DNA from: Strongylocentrotus purpuratus
Lineage: Eukaryota; Echinodermata; Echinoidea; Camarodonta; Strongylocentrotidae
Length of the DNA stretch: 64,000 nt
Direction: 5' to 3'
NCBI RefSeq assembly: GCF_000002235.5
Contig: NW_022145542.1
Span: forward strand, 496,001-560,000
This document shows, in pieces, positions 48,501 through 55,886 of the stretch (positions are counted from its first letter, which is position 1; the number at the start of each line of letters is the position of its first letter). A program made the translations under genes and the position numbers. The notes under the pieces were generated by a model. It was not told the DNA's origin. It made no database searches and worked only from the letters and a program-made list of their open reading frames with translations.

Positions 48501-51500
48501 TAGTTGATTTTATATAGTCGGCTGAAATGTTAAGTATTCATTGATGAGGAAGCATATGAGAATTTCTTACAGTTAGGAGTAGTGAGTCGTTGCTGTGATG
48601 AATTAAGAAATCATCAATCATTTCAAAGACTAGATTGTCAGTTTTTGGCAAGTTACAAAAAGAGAAAAGACTGCAGCGCCGCATAGGCCGCACCCCAACT
48701 TTAACATTTCAAAGAGGGAAAAAAAAAACCAAAAAACGGACAAAACAAAATAATCGTAATTTTCTCGTAAAACACTATTTTTTTTTTACAAACTGATACC
48801 AAATTCATCAATATTCTTATAATTTACCGGAAGTTTAGTTAAAAAAGTGATCGCGGGCAGATTTGGTGTCCGATATATACCCCTACCACAATGTACAGTG
48901 TAATGCGAAACTGCATGAATGGAAAACAAAATGGCGACTTTGGATGGATGCTTCGCGGCAGCTCCGTTAAATGGTCCCTTCCTTTACTTTTGCAATGCAT
49001 TGGCACGAACTGAGATCAAGATCTATCGGCAACTGTTGGTTTAGCAATTTATTTTCGTATTCTTGTCAATGCAAGATAAATTGTCGGTAAGATGTGTGGA
49101 AATGTCCTGTACCATAGTGGTATAGTTATTGTACCGTTCGTAGTCCCATGTGTGCAAATTCGTGCTGTTTTTTTACTTGATTTTTTTTTTTTTTTTTTTT
49201 ACTCTTTCGCCGTAAAGGCCGCACCCTGACTTTTTGATATTTTCTCTTCCAAAAATACTGCGGCCTTTACTCCGGCAAATACGGTATGTTTCTTATAATT
49301 TTAAAATTTTAGAAATTGAGTAATATTCTTCATTAGGTGGCTTCAGTTAGAACCATACAGAAGTAGAATCCTTCTTTAGGATTCTGCTGATATGTATGTA
49401 CATGTAATAGAAATTATTTTTTATTTTTTCATCTATTGATCTTATCCAGGTACCTTGAGTTTGCATTGGACGGTAGTAAGATTCTTCAGCAGGATTATGT
49501 GTCCGTAATCACATTGGTGGCCTACCAACGAGCTGGCTCCTACTTAGCTCTTCGCTATGTCATCGACAACTGGGACAAGATTCAGAAATCGTAAGTCATT
49601 GTAGTGTGTGTGATCCTTGGTCGGGGTGTAATGTTTACTTATCCACTCATTTCTTGCTTCATGAGTCTGTATTCAGTTTCAAAGTGGTGCAATGCATTTA
49701 CGTGAATGATCATGAACTCTGGCAGTATGAATCCTAGAAAAAGAAAGAGGGAAGAGAATTGTTTTGTCAGCATGCATTACAAGAGAAATTTGTTTAAAGT
49801 ACAGATGATTATGGTCACAAAATGGGAAAAGTAAATATAAAATGAATTAGTTAACCTTCTATAATTTATCATTGTTTTTTTTTATACCACATTAAATTAT
49901 GTTTAGTTGCAAACATGCAGAATAAATTATTTTTCTTTGAAAGTTTGAGAATATTTTGTTTAACCTTCCTTTTTTAATTGTTTGTATATTTAGCATTACT
50001 GTTATATTTATTTCATTTTTGTGTCTACCCAATACATTATCTAGAGTCATGGAATAATTATTTAATATGGACTGGCCTTGAGGAAGAAGCAACATATATT
50101 TCCCAAACTAGACTTATGAGGGCAATATATGTGGTATCTCCCGAAAGTTTAGCCAGTCAATATTGTTATTGTTATCCAAATCAGACATCTAGAGCAGATA
50201 CATAAATCAACCATGACATTCTCATAGAACTGAACAAACTTTGTCAAACCAGCACTGTGCATCACTGGTGAGATTATTACGTCACAATAGAGTGCGCGCA
50301 AAGTGCGCAGATTCTCGTACGAATAATAGATGCGCGATGAAAATAACAAAATACGGCGCGGTGAATATTATACAAATAACGCACGGCCCAGAGTGCAATA
50401 GCGGTGAATGCAGTACGCGCGAGGTTTCTTTAGATTGGTGCCGCTCTGTGCAACGAGCCGCTTGCGGCGAGTTGACAGTGCGAACCATCTGAAGAAACCG
50501 AGCATTTACTGCATTTACGTTTTGCACAACAGGGTCAAGTGCGTTATTTGTTTTATAAAATAGCGACACAAATAGCAACAAACGAAACTTTAGATCTAAT
50601 AAGTTAGAGTCTACGAGAGTTCGATCTAGATCTAGATCTAGAGTTATGTTGGTTCTACTTCTAGACTAAGACCTTGCAGGCTTACCAAAAAGTCAATGGG
50701 ATTCATTGCCTTGATTAAAAATAAAATCCATACAGTGGGTCTAGAGACGAGCCTACATCAGACAGCTGAAATTCCTGGCTTCATTATAAAATCCAAAAGT
50801 CAAAACAGGCCTAAATCCATGCAAGGCAAAAGTAAAATAAAAATTTGCTTTTTAATTAATACCCCGCTGGCCCTGGCCGCTCTGATCTAGCTAGTTAGCT
50901 AGAGCTAAGCTACGCGTACGTTGCGCTGGGGATCATGGTGGAGCGTACAATATTAGCTACGCGTAGCCTACAATAATTGCAATGCACCCGAGGGAGCGCG
51001 TACTACACGTACGCGCGCGCACTATGATCTCCATGGTCACGCGTACGCACCGTGCAATATAACTTTTTACTGCGCTTTTTCTGCACTCATTTCTGCAAAA
51101 TCGTGCTTGCATCAAATTTTTTCAATGTCATGTGACGCGTATTGACCAATCACGATGCTTAAAATACTAGAGCCATTTTATAAGAGACTTTATTTCCTGC
51201 TTTTTTAACTCGTAAAGTCCATAGGCTTTTCATGAGAGGGTTATATGGTCTAATATTTACTGATTTTCTCTTTTAGGATTACAACAAGTGTAATATGATT
51301 TTGTAAAACCACTGCTCAGATGTCTGATACGGGTAATAATGATTATAAAATGGCTCTAGTATTTTAAGCATCGTGATTGGTCAATACGCGTCACATGACA
51401 TTGAAAAAAATTTGATGCAAGCACGATTTTGCAGAAATGAGTGCAGAAAAAGCGCAAAAAAAGTAATAATACACGTGACCATGGCGATCCAGTGCGCGCG

Positions 51501-52779
51501 CGTACGTGTAGTACGCGCTCCCTCGAGTGCATTGCAATTATTGCAGGCTACGCGTAGCTAATATTGCACGCTCCACCATGATCCCCAGCGCAACGTACGC
51601 GTAGCTTAGCTCTAGCTAGCTAGCTAGAGCGGGGTATTATTAAAAAGCAAATTTTTATTTTACTTTTGCCTCGGATTTAGGCCTGTTTCAGTGTACGCTC
51701 GGTTTCTTCAGATGGTGCGCACCGTAAACTCGCCGCAAGCGGCTCGTTCACAGAGCGGCACCAATCTAAAGAAACCTCTCGTGTACTGCATTCACCGCTA
51801 TTGCACTCTGGGACGTGCGGTATTTGTATAATATTAGTTTACATTGAAAGTAAGATATTTTGATGTTTGTGCTATAGTAACATTCTGCGGGAGATTCCTT
51901 GTTACATGATGATATGATGTATTGATCTTTTGAAGCATCCTTAGTGAGTGAGGTACAATGACTTTCTCCTTTCATGTCATTATAGGATTGGTTTGCAGCC
52001 ATTTGTGATGTCAAGTCTAATTACCGGGACTACATGGTGGATATCTAAAAAATTCGAATATAAATATGTAAGATTTAAATGTATTCTCTTATTAGTAGGC
52101 ATGTTCTTGTTTTTTTCCAGTTATGATTTGCGGCAAATTGAATGTTGGAAGAAAAAGTTATTGTTATGTAGTTGTTAGAATAGATACAGGCGGGGAATAT
52201 TGTTTTGTTCATAACCTATTCTAAATTAGAAGATTATCATTCTTTTTTTTACTCTTGCTTGGTCACATTTTGTTTGTGAATAGAGAGAAGGACCACTCTG
52301 TTAGTATAAAAGTGGCCAGCCAGTTGAGTTCCAAAGACGTTCCAGAACTCAACTGGCTGGCCACTTTTATACTAACAGAGTGGTCCAACCTTGGAACAAC
52401 CTACCAGAAAAAGTAGTGTCTGCACCTACAGTGGCGACTTTTAAGAGTCAATTGAGAGCCCTTCCCTTAGGAAAAGAGGACTAATCTACCAAGTATACCA
52501 AGCATTTACTTTACACGCATAAACTGCATTTATTTAGCTCTACCTTTCTGACATTTAGTAGACATTCCCGGCCCAAAGATTTGACACTTCACAATATACG
52601 ATGTATGTTTCTGTCTACAGGTGGAGCCCTTCTTTTCGGAGCACACCGCTGGAACAGCAGAGCGTACCCTGAAGCAGACCATGGAAGACATCAGGATGAG
52701 AATCGCATGGAGAGAAAAGTATGCGGATCAGGTCACAGAATGGTTCAAAGAAGCCATTAAACCTCCTCCACCTTCGTAG
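19823..52779 (+). CDS. M1-family aminopeptidase (aminopeptidase N-like), C-terminal half, 10 exons
   Basis: Joined exons 19823-19992, 20502-20581, 20962-21151, 32563-32710, 33431-33504, 35864-35968, 48172-48342, 49450-49590, 51986-52067 and 52621-52779 give one open frame of 439 residues plus stop, and codon phase is kept at every junction. The first exon has the M1 signature [13 protein letters not shown]. The rest matches the ERAP1-like helical C-terminal domain of M1 enzymes, including the MYRVNYE and [11 protein letters not shown] segments. Known of the family: zinc exopeptidases that remove N-terminal residues, usually type II membrane ectoenzymes. Three N-glycosylation sequons (NHT, NYS, NET) and a cysteine pair (IVQCGG, LACTRD), which in aminopeptidase N forms a disulfide, fit an extracellular location. 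The catalytic GAMEN and HExxH exons, membrane anchor and promoter are not in view. Aminopeptidase N and glutamyl aminopeptidase cannot be separated from this half. Family call is very secure; subfamily is not. Confidence 0.96.
20502..20581 (+). CDS. M1 aminopeptidase exon 2
   Basis: Acceptor AG at 20500-20501 and donor GTAAAT at 20582. It translates as [14 protein letters not shown] followed by a segment ending VMEHEK. The KWxVPVTYxT pattern is typical of the small beta domain that follows the M1 catalytic domain. Incoming phase 2 is completed by one base and one base is left over for exon 3. Confidence 0.94.
20962..21151 (+). CDS. M1 aminopeptidase exon 3 (start of ERAP1-like C-terminal domain)
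   Basis: Acceptor AG at 20960-20961 and donor GTGAGT at 21152. Key segments are [25 protein letters not shown] and [12 protein letters not shown]. GxYRVNYD/E and RAxLIxDxFxLA are hallmarks of the beginning of the helical C-terminal domain. The sequon NHT lies between them. The open frame runs upstream into the intron; the acceptor and the phase fix the true exon start. Confidence 0.96.
21609..23307 (+). repeat. CTATTCATAA satellite array, forward (left arm of element A)
   Basis: About 65 units of roughly 25-26 bp with invariant core GCTATTCATAATA and two alternating spacer types (GGAGAAGAGGGTC and CGAAATGAGGTTC). It begins at GGGTCAATGTCGC with shorter TTCATAAGGTCCGC units and ends near a TA dinucleotide run (23231-23260). 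No open frame. Confidence 0.9.
23308..24443. other. Interior of element A
   Basis: In order: a segment found in reverse at 25918-26110 and forward at 27800-27975 (starting AAATGCTCATAACAAATGG), a C run, a fragment of the TTAA element, a short CTGACATTTTTACCT array (23891-23955), a truncated right end of the hAT-like element (about 23960-24252, ending GCGATGCCCCTG), and a flank also seen after 29748. Confidence 0.65.
24444..25514 (-). repeat. CTATTCATAA satellite array, reverse (right arm of element A)
   Basis: About 40 units in opposite orientation (TATTATGAATAGCGACCC...), ending GAATAGCAAATAGACCCC, the mirror of the forward array's start. No convincing target duplication around element A. 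Confidence 0.85.
25515..26739 (-). repeat. Partial reverse copy: interior segment plus satellite array
   Basis: 25515-26100 is the reverse complement of about 27800-28330 (for example TCCGAGTCGTCATCAAAACG against GATGACGACTCGGAC). It is followed by a reverse satellite array to 26739. This makes a large palindrome with 27.5-28.3 kb. Confidence 0.8.
26744..26990 (+). repeat. TGTCAGAGGTAAAAA minisatellite
   Basis: About 15 units of 15-16 bp (TGTCAGAGGTAAAAA / TGTCAGAGGAAAAAA). Inverse arrays are at 23891-23955 and 31415-31684. Confidence 0.88.
26991..27527. other. Unique intronic stretch, nothing recognised
   Basis: Neither repeat nor coding pattern seen. A 90-codon reverse frame at 27216-27488 has no family features. 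Confidence 0.4.
27536..30333. mobile_element. CTATTCATAA foldback-like element B with 8-bp target duplication
   Basis: Starts GAGTCAATGTCGCTATTC, ends GCGAATAGACCCC, flanked by TCATGATC at 27528-27535 and 30334-30341. Left arm is a forward satellite array (27536-27800), right arm a reverse array (29958-30333). The interior holds a nested hAT-like element (28487-29748). Without it B is about 1.5 kb. No transposase: a non-autonomous, foldback-type element whose terminal repeats are satellite. Confidence 0.7.
28487..29748 (-). mobile_element. hAT-like element nested in element B
   Basis: Ends TAGGGGCGTCGCTA...TAGCGACGCCCCTG; flanks TCTACAAC (28479-28486) and CCTATAAC (29749-29756). The paralogous flank in element A reads CCTACAAC, so this is an aged 8-bp duplication. 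1,262 bp with a GA tract and two CGCTTCGC-type subrepeats. Same family as 10105-12093. Strand arbitrary. Confidence 0.75.
30341..30698. mobile_element. Short CAGGGGCG-type MITE next to element B
   Basis: Ends CAAGGGCGCCAATC and GATTGACGCCCCTG, flanked by CTCATGAT (30333-30340) and ATCATGAT (30699-30706). Contains G/C runs and one reverse CGCTTCGCGC subrepeat (about 30550-30600). Confidence 0.65.
30707..31410. other. Unique intronic stretch, nothing recognised
   Basis: AT-rich, with no open frame or repeat noted. Confidence 0.4.
31415..31684 (-). repeat. CTGACATTTTTACCT minisatellite (reverse)
   Basis: About 17 units of 15-16 bp, the reverse complement of the 26744-26990 array. It opens long frames on both strands that are periodic artefacts. 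Confidence 0.9.
31686..32206 (-). repeat. CTATTCATAA satellite array, reverse, third right end
   Basis: About 20 units ending GGACCTTATGAATAGCGAAT then AGACCCC. The last 100 bp is nearly the same as 25430-25514, so it is another right terminus of the element family without a paired left end. Confidence 0.85.
32563..32710 (+). CDS. M1 aminopeptidase exon 4
   Basis: Acceptor AG at 32561-32562 after a T-rich tract, donor GTAATG at 32711. It completes the W codon split with exon 3 and reads [20 protein letters not shown], then [12 protein letters not shown]. Pattern AGxxxYxxALDLxxYLxxExxYVPWxxxL is family-typical. Two sequons (NYS, NET). It lies 11.4 kb from exon 3, beyond the satellite-filled intron. 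It ends in phase 0 at YYYYK. Confidence 0.96.
32711..33430. other. Aminopeptidase intron 4, nothing recognised
   Basis: 720 bp; CT-rich patch near 32790-32850, otherwise plain. Confidence 0.5.
33431..33504 (+). CDS. M1 aminopeptidase exon 5
   Basis: Acceptor AG at 33429-33430, donor GTAAGA at 33505. Short 74-bp exon reading [18 protein letters not shown] and ending HLDR, the R being split into exon 6. No homology was needed beyond frame, phase and its position in the family alignment. Confidence 0.9.
33587..33713. mobile_element. Small MITE in intron 5
   Basis: About 125 bp with inverted ends GTTCATTATACGATTTATCC / GATAGATTGTATAATGAAC. Confidence 0.6.
34076..34683 (-). repeat. About 600-bp dispersed element, copy 2 (reverse)
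   Basis: Reverse-complement match of 13014-13620 over its whole length, e.g. CACAACGCCCCCTATCGTCA and GTGGTTTGTGCTGGCAATGT. Lies in intron 5. Confidence 0.8.
34690..35863. other. Rest of intron 5, nothing recognised
   Basis: AT-rich, with a GTCCGTCCGTCC microsatellite-like patch near 35692 and an AAATAAAT patch next to the exon 6 acceptor. Confidence 0.45.
35864..35968 (+). CDS. M1 aminopeptidase exon 6
   Basis: Acceptor AG at 35862-35863 (CTCCTCCATAG), donor GTAAGT at 35969. It reads [20 protein letters not shown] then [15 protein letters not shown]. It corresponds to the helical repeat where vertebrate aminopeptidase N has the LRxxxxxxACxxGxxxC region, but the cysteines are absent here. 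It ends in phase 2 and joins directly to exon 7, so none of the coding-like pieces within intron 6 is needed by this gene. Confidence 0.94.
36330..36518. mobile_element. pogo-like MITE, copy 1
   Basis: Flanked by TA on both sides; inverted ends CAGTGCACTCTCGTTATAAA / TTTATAATGAGAGTGCACTG. The CAGTG...CTCGTTATAA end and TA duplication are typical of pogo/Tigger members of Tc1/mariner. 189 bp, non-coding. Confidence 0.8.
36985..37163. mobile_element. pogo-like MITE, copy 2, right end lost
   Basis: Left end CAGTGCACTCTCGTTATAAA after TA, about 90% like copy 1. It stops at TTTATAACGAGA without the final GTGCACTG. Confidence 0.75.
37164..39010. other. Plain intronic DNA
   Basis: No repeat or gene recognised apart from a short GACGCATGCGGTTGAA doublet near 37630. 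Confidence 0.4.
39011..43608 (+). CDS. Candidate nested small gene in intron 6 (unknown product)
   Basis: Not recognised. Five short open segments with usable splice signs all keep phase 0: 39011-39121 (ATG at 39011 or 39032, donor GTAAGT), 42320-42409 (acceptor CCAAAAG, donor CAG/GTTATT), 42583-42621 (optional), 42829-42972 (acceptor TCTCATGTAG, donor GTACCC) and 43537-43608 (stop TAA), followed by AATAAA at 43700. The joined product would be about 138 residues, mildly charged, without signal peptide or known motif. Cautions: a stronger donor inside exon 2 (42397) breaks phase, two acceptors compete for the last exon, and exon 1 has another frame that also looks protein-like. A 7.6-kb element-like region separates exon 1 from the rest. 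Alternatives are a TE-encoded or captured gene fragment, or chance. Confidence 0.3.
39369..39488 (+). repeat. 60-bp tandem doublet containing CCGGACAC
   Basis: Two copies of a 60-bp unit starting TTGAGTAACCGGACACTTAA, identical except about one base. Confidence 0.9.
40662..42017. mobile_element. hAT-like element filled with GGGGCACTTAT minisatellite
   Basis: Inverted ends CAGAGGCGGCG / CGCCGCCTCTG, flanks CTTATACG (40654-40661) and CTTATATG (42018-42025), an 8-bp duplication with one mismatch. A G run sits inside the left end and a C run inside the right. The interior from about 41090 is a degenerate 22-30 bp repeat (GGGGCACTTATNAAAAG). Confidence 0.72.
42829..42972 (+). CDS. Best-supported exon of the nested candidate gene
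   Basis: A 48-codon open segment between a pyrimidine-rich TCTCATGTAG acceptor and a GTACCC donor. It reads [20 protein letters not shown], then [13 protein letters not shown], then [13 protein letters not shown]. Composition and hydrophobic pattern look protein-like, but I recognise no family. Confidence 0.4.
43700..43705 (+). terminator. AATAAA after candidate nested gene
   Basis: Canonical poly(A) signal 92 bp after the TAA at 43606-43608. Supports, but does not prove, a transcript ending within intron 6. Confidence 0.3.
43709..44869. other. Plain intronic DNA with G runs
   Basis: Isolated G runs near 44138, 44275 and 44432. No gene recognised. Confidence 0.4.
44870..45185 (+). repeat. 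Second GGGGCACTTAT minisatellite
   Basis: Same degenerate unit and orientation as in 40662-42017, ending at CAGGGCTGTAGCCAGAG plus a G run. Confidence 0.65.
45186..46239. other. Low-complexity and plain intronic DNA
   Basis: T- and CT-rich around 45600-45790, otherwise nothing seen. Confidence 0.4.
46996..48171. other. End of intron 6
   Basis: No called gene. A - strand frame at 47252-47322 beside a CTTAC (reverse GTAAG) is noted under rejected items. Confidence 0.4.
48172..48342 (+). CDS. M1 aminopeptidase exon 7
   Basis: Acceptor AG at 48170-48171, donor GTTAGT at 48343. It reads [18 protein letters not shown], then [13 protein letters not shown], then [17 protein letters not shown]. In this family the (I/V)PxxLRxxVYC, EWxFAW and ALACxxxxxxLxRYL segments are strongly conserved. 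The two cysteines occupy the positions of a conserved disulfide of aminopeptidase N. Confidence 0.96.
48655..49290. repeat. MITE-like region in intron 7
   Basis: Shared GGCCGCACCC(C/T)(A)ACTTT text near 48682 and 49217, with a terminal CTGCGGCCTTTACTCCGGCA at 49259. Boundaries unclear. Confidence 0.35.
49450..49590 (+). CDS. M1 aminopeptidase exon 8
   Basis: Acceptor AG at 49448-49449, donor GTAAGT at 49591. It continues [20 protein letters not shown] and ends [14 protein letters not shown]. The RYLxxxL..xxIRxQD and WxFxxxNWxxL positions of the family are recognisable. Phase 2 out. Confidence 0.95.
50363..51836. mobile_element. 1.5-kb imperfect palindrome (foldback) in intron 8
   Basis: Left arm from AATATTATACAAATAACGCA (50363) and right arm ending CGGTATTTGTATAATATTAG. 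Arms pair over 50380-50490 with 51690-51820, 50800-51060 with 51480-51680, and 51065-51180 with 51340-51470, around a 160-bp loop. The left arm has extra sequence at 50490-50800. Rich in ACGCGTACG. Non-coding. Confidence 0.85.
51986..52067 (+). CDS. M1 aminopeptidase exon 9
   Basis: Acceptor AG at 51984-51985, donor GTAAGA at 52068. An 82-bp exon found by filling the expected gap: one base completes S, then [20 protein letters not shown] and KKFEYKY, ending in phase 0. It matches the (F)xFxxLIxxVTxxFxTxxEL segment of M1 proteins in spacing, though conservation is weaker than in the other exons. It begins about 150 bp after a 1.5-kb palindromic insertion. Confidence 0.86.
52290..52386. repeat. 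Perfect 41-bp hairpin
   Basis: Arms 52290-52330 and 52346-52386 are exact reverse complements around a 15-base loop (CCAAAGACGTTCCAG). The right arm is the beginning of the LINE fragment that follows. Confidence 0.95.
52347..52560 (+). mobile_element. LINE 3' fragment: end of the reverse transcriptase ORF
   Basis: The frame through 52392-52484 reads [19 protein letters not shown], then [18 protein letters not shown] and ends KED-stop. RVVxxWNxLPxxVVxAxxxxxFKxxL is the common C-terminus of many non-LTR reverse transcriptases. Only the last 40-50 codons and some 3'UTR are present. It lies in intron 9, less than 150 bp before the last exon. Confidence 0.85.
52621..52779 (+). CDS. M1 aminopeptidase last exon with stop
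   Basis: Acceptor AG at 52619-52620. It reads [20 protein letters not shown], then [16 protein letters not shown], and ends PPPPS before TAG at 52777-52779. The FFxxHxxAGxAERxLxQxxExIxxxIxW pattern is the canonical C-terminus of M1 aminopeptidases. The proline tail is a small lineage-specific extension. Confidence 0.97.
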   Translation: MEPFFSEHTAGTAERTLKQTMEDIRMRIAWREKYADQVTEWFKEAIKPPPPS

Positions 52780-53840
52780 TGAGAAGTGGAGAGTGTACAA
52801 GGAAGGTTTAATTCTTTTCTTTTTATTATTTTTTTTGGGGGGAGTATACAAATATTGAGTTTTGACCAATCAGTGAATGACAATCTATGTATGAGGTATA
52901 TAATATTTATTTCATTCCGTCTGATGATGATTAACGGCTTAACGGCTGCACAGTTCCCTTTGTCCTATACTGGAAATGTTACCCCTTCAAACCTGCTCAC
53001 AAGACTATTCAAATCTCCACCTCACATTTTCTTGGTGTCTTCATGTATTATATGAAATAATAGTGTCCCTCCCTCTTTAGAGTCCATAATACTGGTTGCT
53101 CAAGAGATGAAGAGAAGTACAATGTGCTTATTTGTTATTATGTCTCACATGAGAGCAAGTTTTTCTTCATGTACAGCTCCATGTTGAAATCAGAGTGTAC
53201 ATGTATACAGTTTGGGAGACTTTTTTTTTCTTCATCTACACCTCCACATTGAAATCAAAGTTTATAGTTTGGTATAAAACTGAAACAAGCAGTCATAGGT
53301 TGAAGCTGGATGGTGTGCAGTGCAATATTATTTGTTTCCATGTTTGCCCCACCTCTGAAATTCTTTGTAAATCCTGTTTTGAAAGCCAGGCTTTTTAGTA
53401 TGAACAGGAATCGTGTGTAAAGCACAAAATCCATTGTATACCAGAATTCACACACAGTTGATGCAATCATTGGCTTAACTATGGATAACATTTTATCATT
53501 CATATTTGTATGAAAGCACACCGTTGATTACACTCGGATGGCTCATAATCAATGCACAACGAATCCTTGAGCTCTTGGACTCTTTCTGCATTATTGAGAG
53601 ACTGTATGCCATAAATGCACCCTCTTTTTTCTTATTTCTCAATGCACCGTCGCTTTCTGTATCACTGTACAGTGTGCTATAAGTTTGTAACGACCTTGGC
53701 CAATTCAGAGATTTTATTTATCTGCTGTTTACAGTTATTAGATTACTCAAGTGTTATATTACCCATAGATATATATTCCCATATATGACTCAAATATTGT
53801 ATTGAACCCTTCTTTCATAATAAAATTTGATGGGTCTATA
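52780..53840 (+). other. Presumed 3'UTR of the aminopeptidase
   Basis: Non-coding sequence after the stop up to the first good poly(A) signal. It contains a degenerate local duplication of about 60 bp (53157-53210 and 53218-53272, around CTTCATGTACAGCTCC / CTTCATCTACACCTCC). No other gene is recognisable. The exact transcript end is inferred from the AATAAA only. Confidence 0.6.
53819..53824 (+). terminator. Poly(A) signal AATAAA (likely aminopeptidase)
   Basis: First canonical AATAAA after the stop codon, about 1.04 kb downstream. A second AATAAA at 54799-54804 could serve a longer transcript. Confidence 0.55.
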
Positions 53841-54945
53841 TTGGCTTGCTCCCATGCATTCCTTTCTATGTATGGCACCCTTGTTTGAAATGTTGTATAT
53901 GCCAACAATATTATTTTGAATCTTTACTAACAATAGATACAAATTTGGTGGTGTTAGATTTTGTTTTCCCTGCAGAAATTTACAGACTGAGGAAGAAATA
54001 GAAAAAGTGGAAGTTTGTCTTCAGTTATTAACCCTTCATAAATACTCTCCCCCCCCCCCCTCTCTCTCATACTTTGTGGCCCGAATTCACAAAGGAGGTT
54101 TGTCGACAAACCTTGGTTTTCGTACGTCATATGACGCGTTTTTACGCGTTTTTTACAAACCTGGTTTGTAAAGAACAAAAGGAGGTTTGTCGACAAACCT
54201 CCTTTGTGAATTCGGGCCTATGTGTTTGTTATTGTTTTTTGTGGGTGTTTTTTTTTAGAGGTAGAGATAGTTTATGGCTCTTGTACAATTCTAGTTCTGA
54301 GAAAAATTATTTCAATAACTATTGTTAAAAGAGCAGAAATTACCTGTTTCCAACATTTACCAAATGTGTTTGTAATTGCCTAGAAATCAAAGCTATTTTA
54401 CATTAGTTCAAAACTTCAAAGAAATCAAATATATCGTTCCATTCCATTTATGTGTGGTCGTATGTTTTATTGAAATACTTGTAGAAGTTAAAACTTAAAA
54501 GAAAACGAATTTGATGATGTTCAATCATTTTTTGTTTGTTTCTGTTTTGTTGTTGATATGTTACCTGATTGTGTATTAATTAGTCTAAGTTGAAAACCAG
54601 GGGCCCATGTCATGAAGAGTTGCGATTGATCCGAATCAATCGCAAGTTCTCCAATCAATGACAAGTTTACAGTCTCCTATCTCTTATGTACATAGTTGCA
54701 AATTAATCGCAACTGGTTATAAGATGGGGGCCCAGGTAATGACAATGGTATCCCTTTTTCACTCTTATATCGAGTACGGTTAAAATGTTCTTGGTAGAAA
54801 TAAAAATCAATTTTTGCTTGAGCGCATACTAATGGCTAGGGTATGCCCAAACTGATTTCGCATCTTGTTTACTAGGGGGAATGATTACATAAGTACAATT
54901 TATAGGTAATGTTATACAACAGTGCTGAACCAAGGTTTCTCATAT
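53841..54945. other. Intergenic DNA with two small MITEs
   Basis: 54080-54222: MITE with inverted ends GGCCCGAATTCACAAAGGAG, the same end as at 21563. About 54600-54735: MITE-like GGGGCCCATGTCATGAAGAG...GGGGGCCCAGG. No gene. Confidence 0.6.
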
Positions 54946-55886
54946 AGGGGGTATCTCACTGAGCGGTGTTTGCTTACAAACGCAGGCCTGATAAAAACCC
55001 GATTTAAATCGGTTTTCCGATTTTTTTTCCGATTTTTTTTTCCGATTTGTTTCCCGATTTTTTTCATTTTCTTCCCGATTAAAAAAAAAAAATTAAAAAT
55101 CCATTTTTTTTTTTTTTTTTTTTTTTAAACCATTTTTTTTCTTCCCTATTGTATCCTGATTTTCCCGATTTCCCTCTGATTATCTCTATTCTTCCCTATT
55201 TTTCCCCAATTTTGTCCCATTTTTCTTATTCGAAAGGGGGGAATGTTGTTAGATGCCATTTTTTCCCCGCGAATCCTCTTCTTCTTTTTTTTTTACTCAA
55301 GGGGGGCGTGGTCGAGGGGAAAACAAAAAACCTATTTTTTCTTTAGTGCTCACTGACACTATCACCCCTGGAACGTTGCGAATTTGGATTCGCCATCTTT
55401 TCTGACGAATGTTGTCGAAAAAATCAGGGTTCGCCTCTGCGACATTTAGCGACAATTGGCAACATTTTGAGTGAATGTTTGCGAAAGGCAGCGACTGTAA
55501 GCAAATGTTAGCGACAGTTTTTGCGAAGATTAGCAACTATTTTCCAATCCTTTGCCACTATTTGTGAATGTTTGGGACCTTTTGCTGACTACTTAATGAG
55601 TCGATTTGATATAGACCCATATGGTAACGTGGTAGCTAGTATTGGCGAATCAAAAAAGAACTTCAGAGACATCGTCCTACAACCGTTTGCAAATGCTTGC
55701 AACTGTTTGTGGAAAAATAAATTCGCAAAGAACAAGTAAAACTGTTTGCGACAATGAAAACTGTTTGCGAACTTTCTTGCAACCTTTACGAACTTTCTTG
55801 CAACCTTTACGAGCCTTTTGCAACCTTTTGCGAATCCTGGCGAAACTCCAAATTTGCTACGTTCGCCGGTCAGTGAGATACCCCCT
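54946..55886. mobile_element. Element with AGGGGGTATCTCACTGA ends
   Basis: Inverted ends AGGGGGTATCTCACTGAGCG (54946) and TCAGTGAGATACCCCCT (ending 55886). The interior has a run of TTCCGATTTTT repeats (55010-55140) and a stretch rich in GCGAA/TTGCGA words (55370-55860). No coding frame. Confidence 0.65.
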
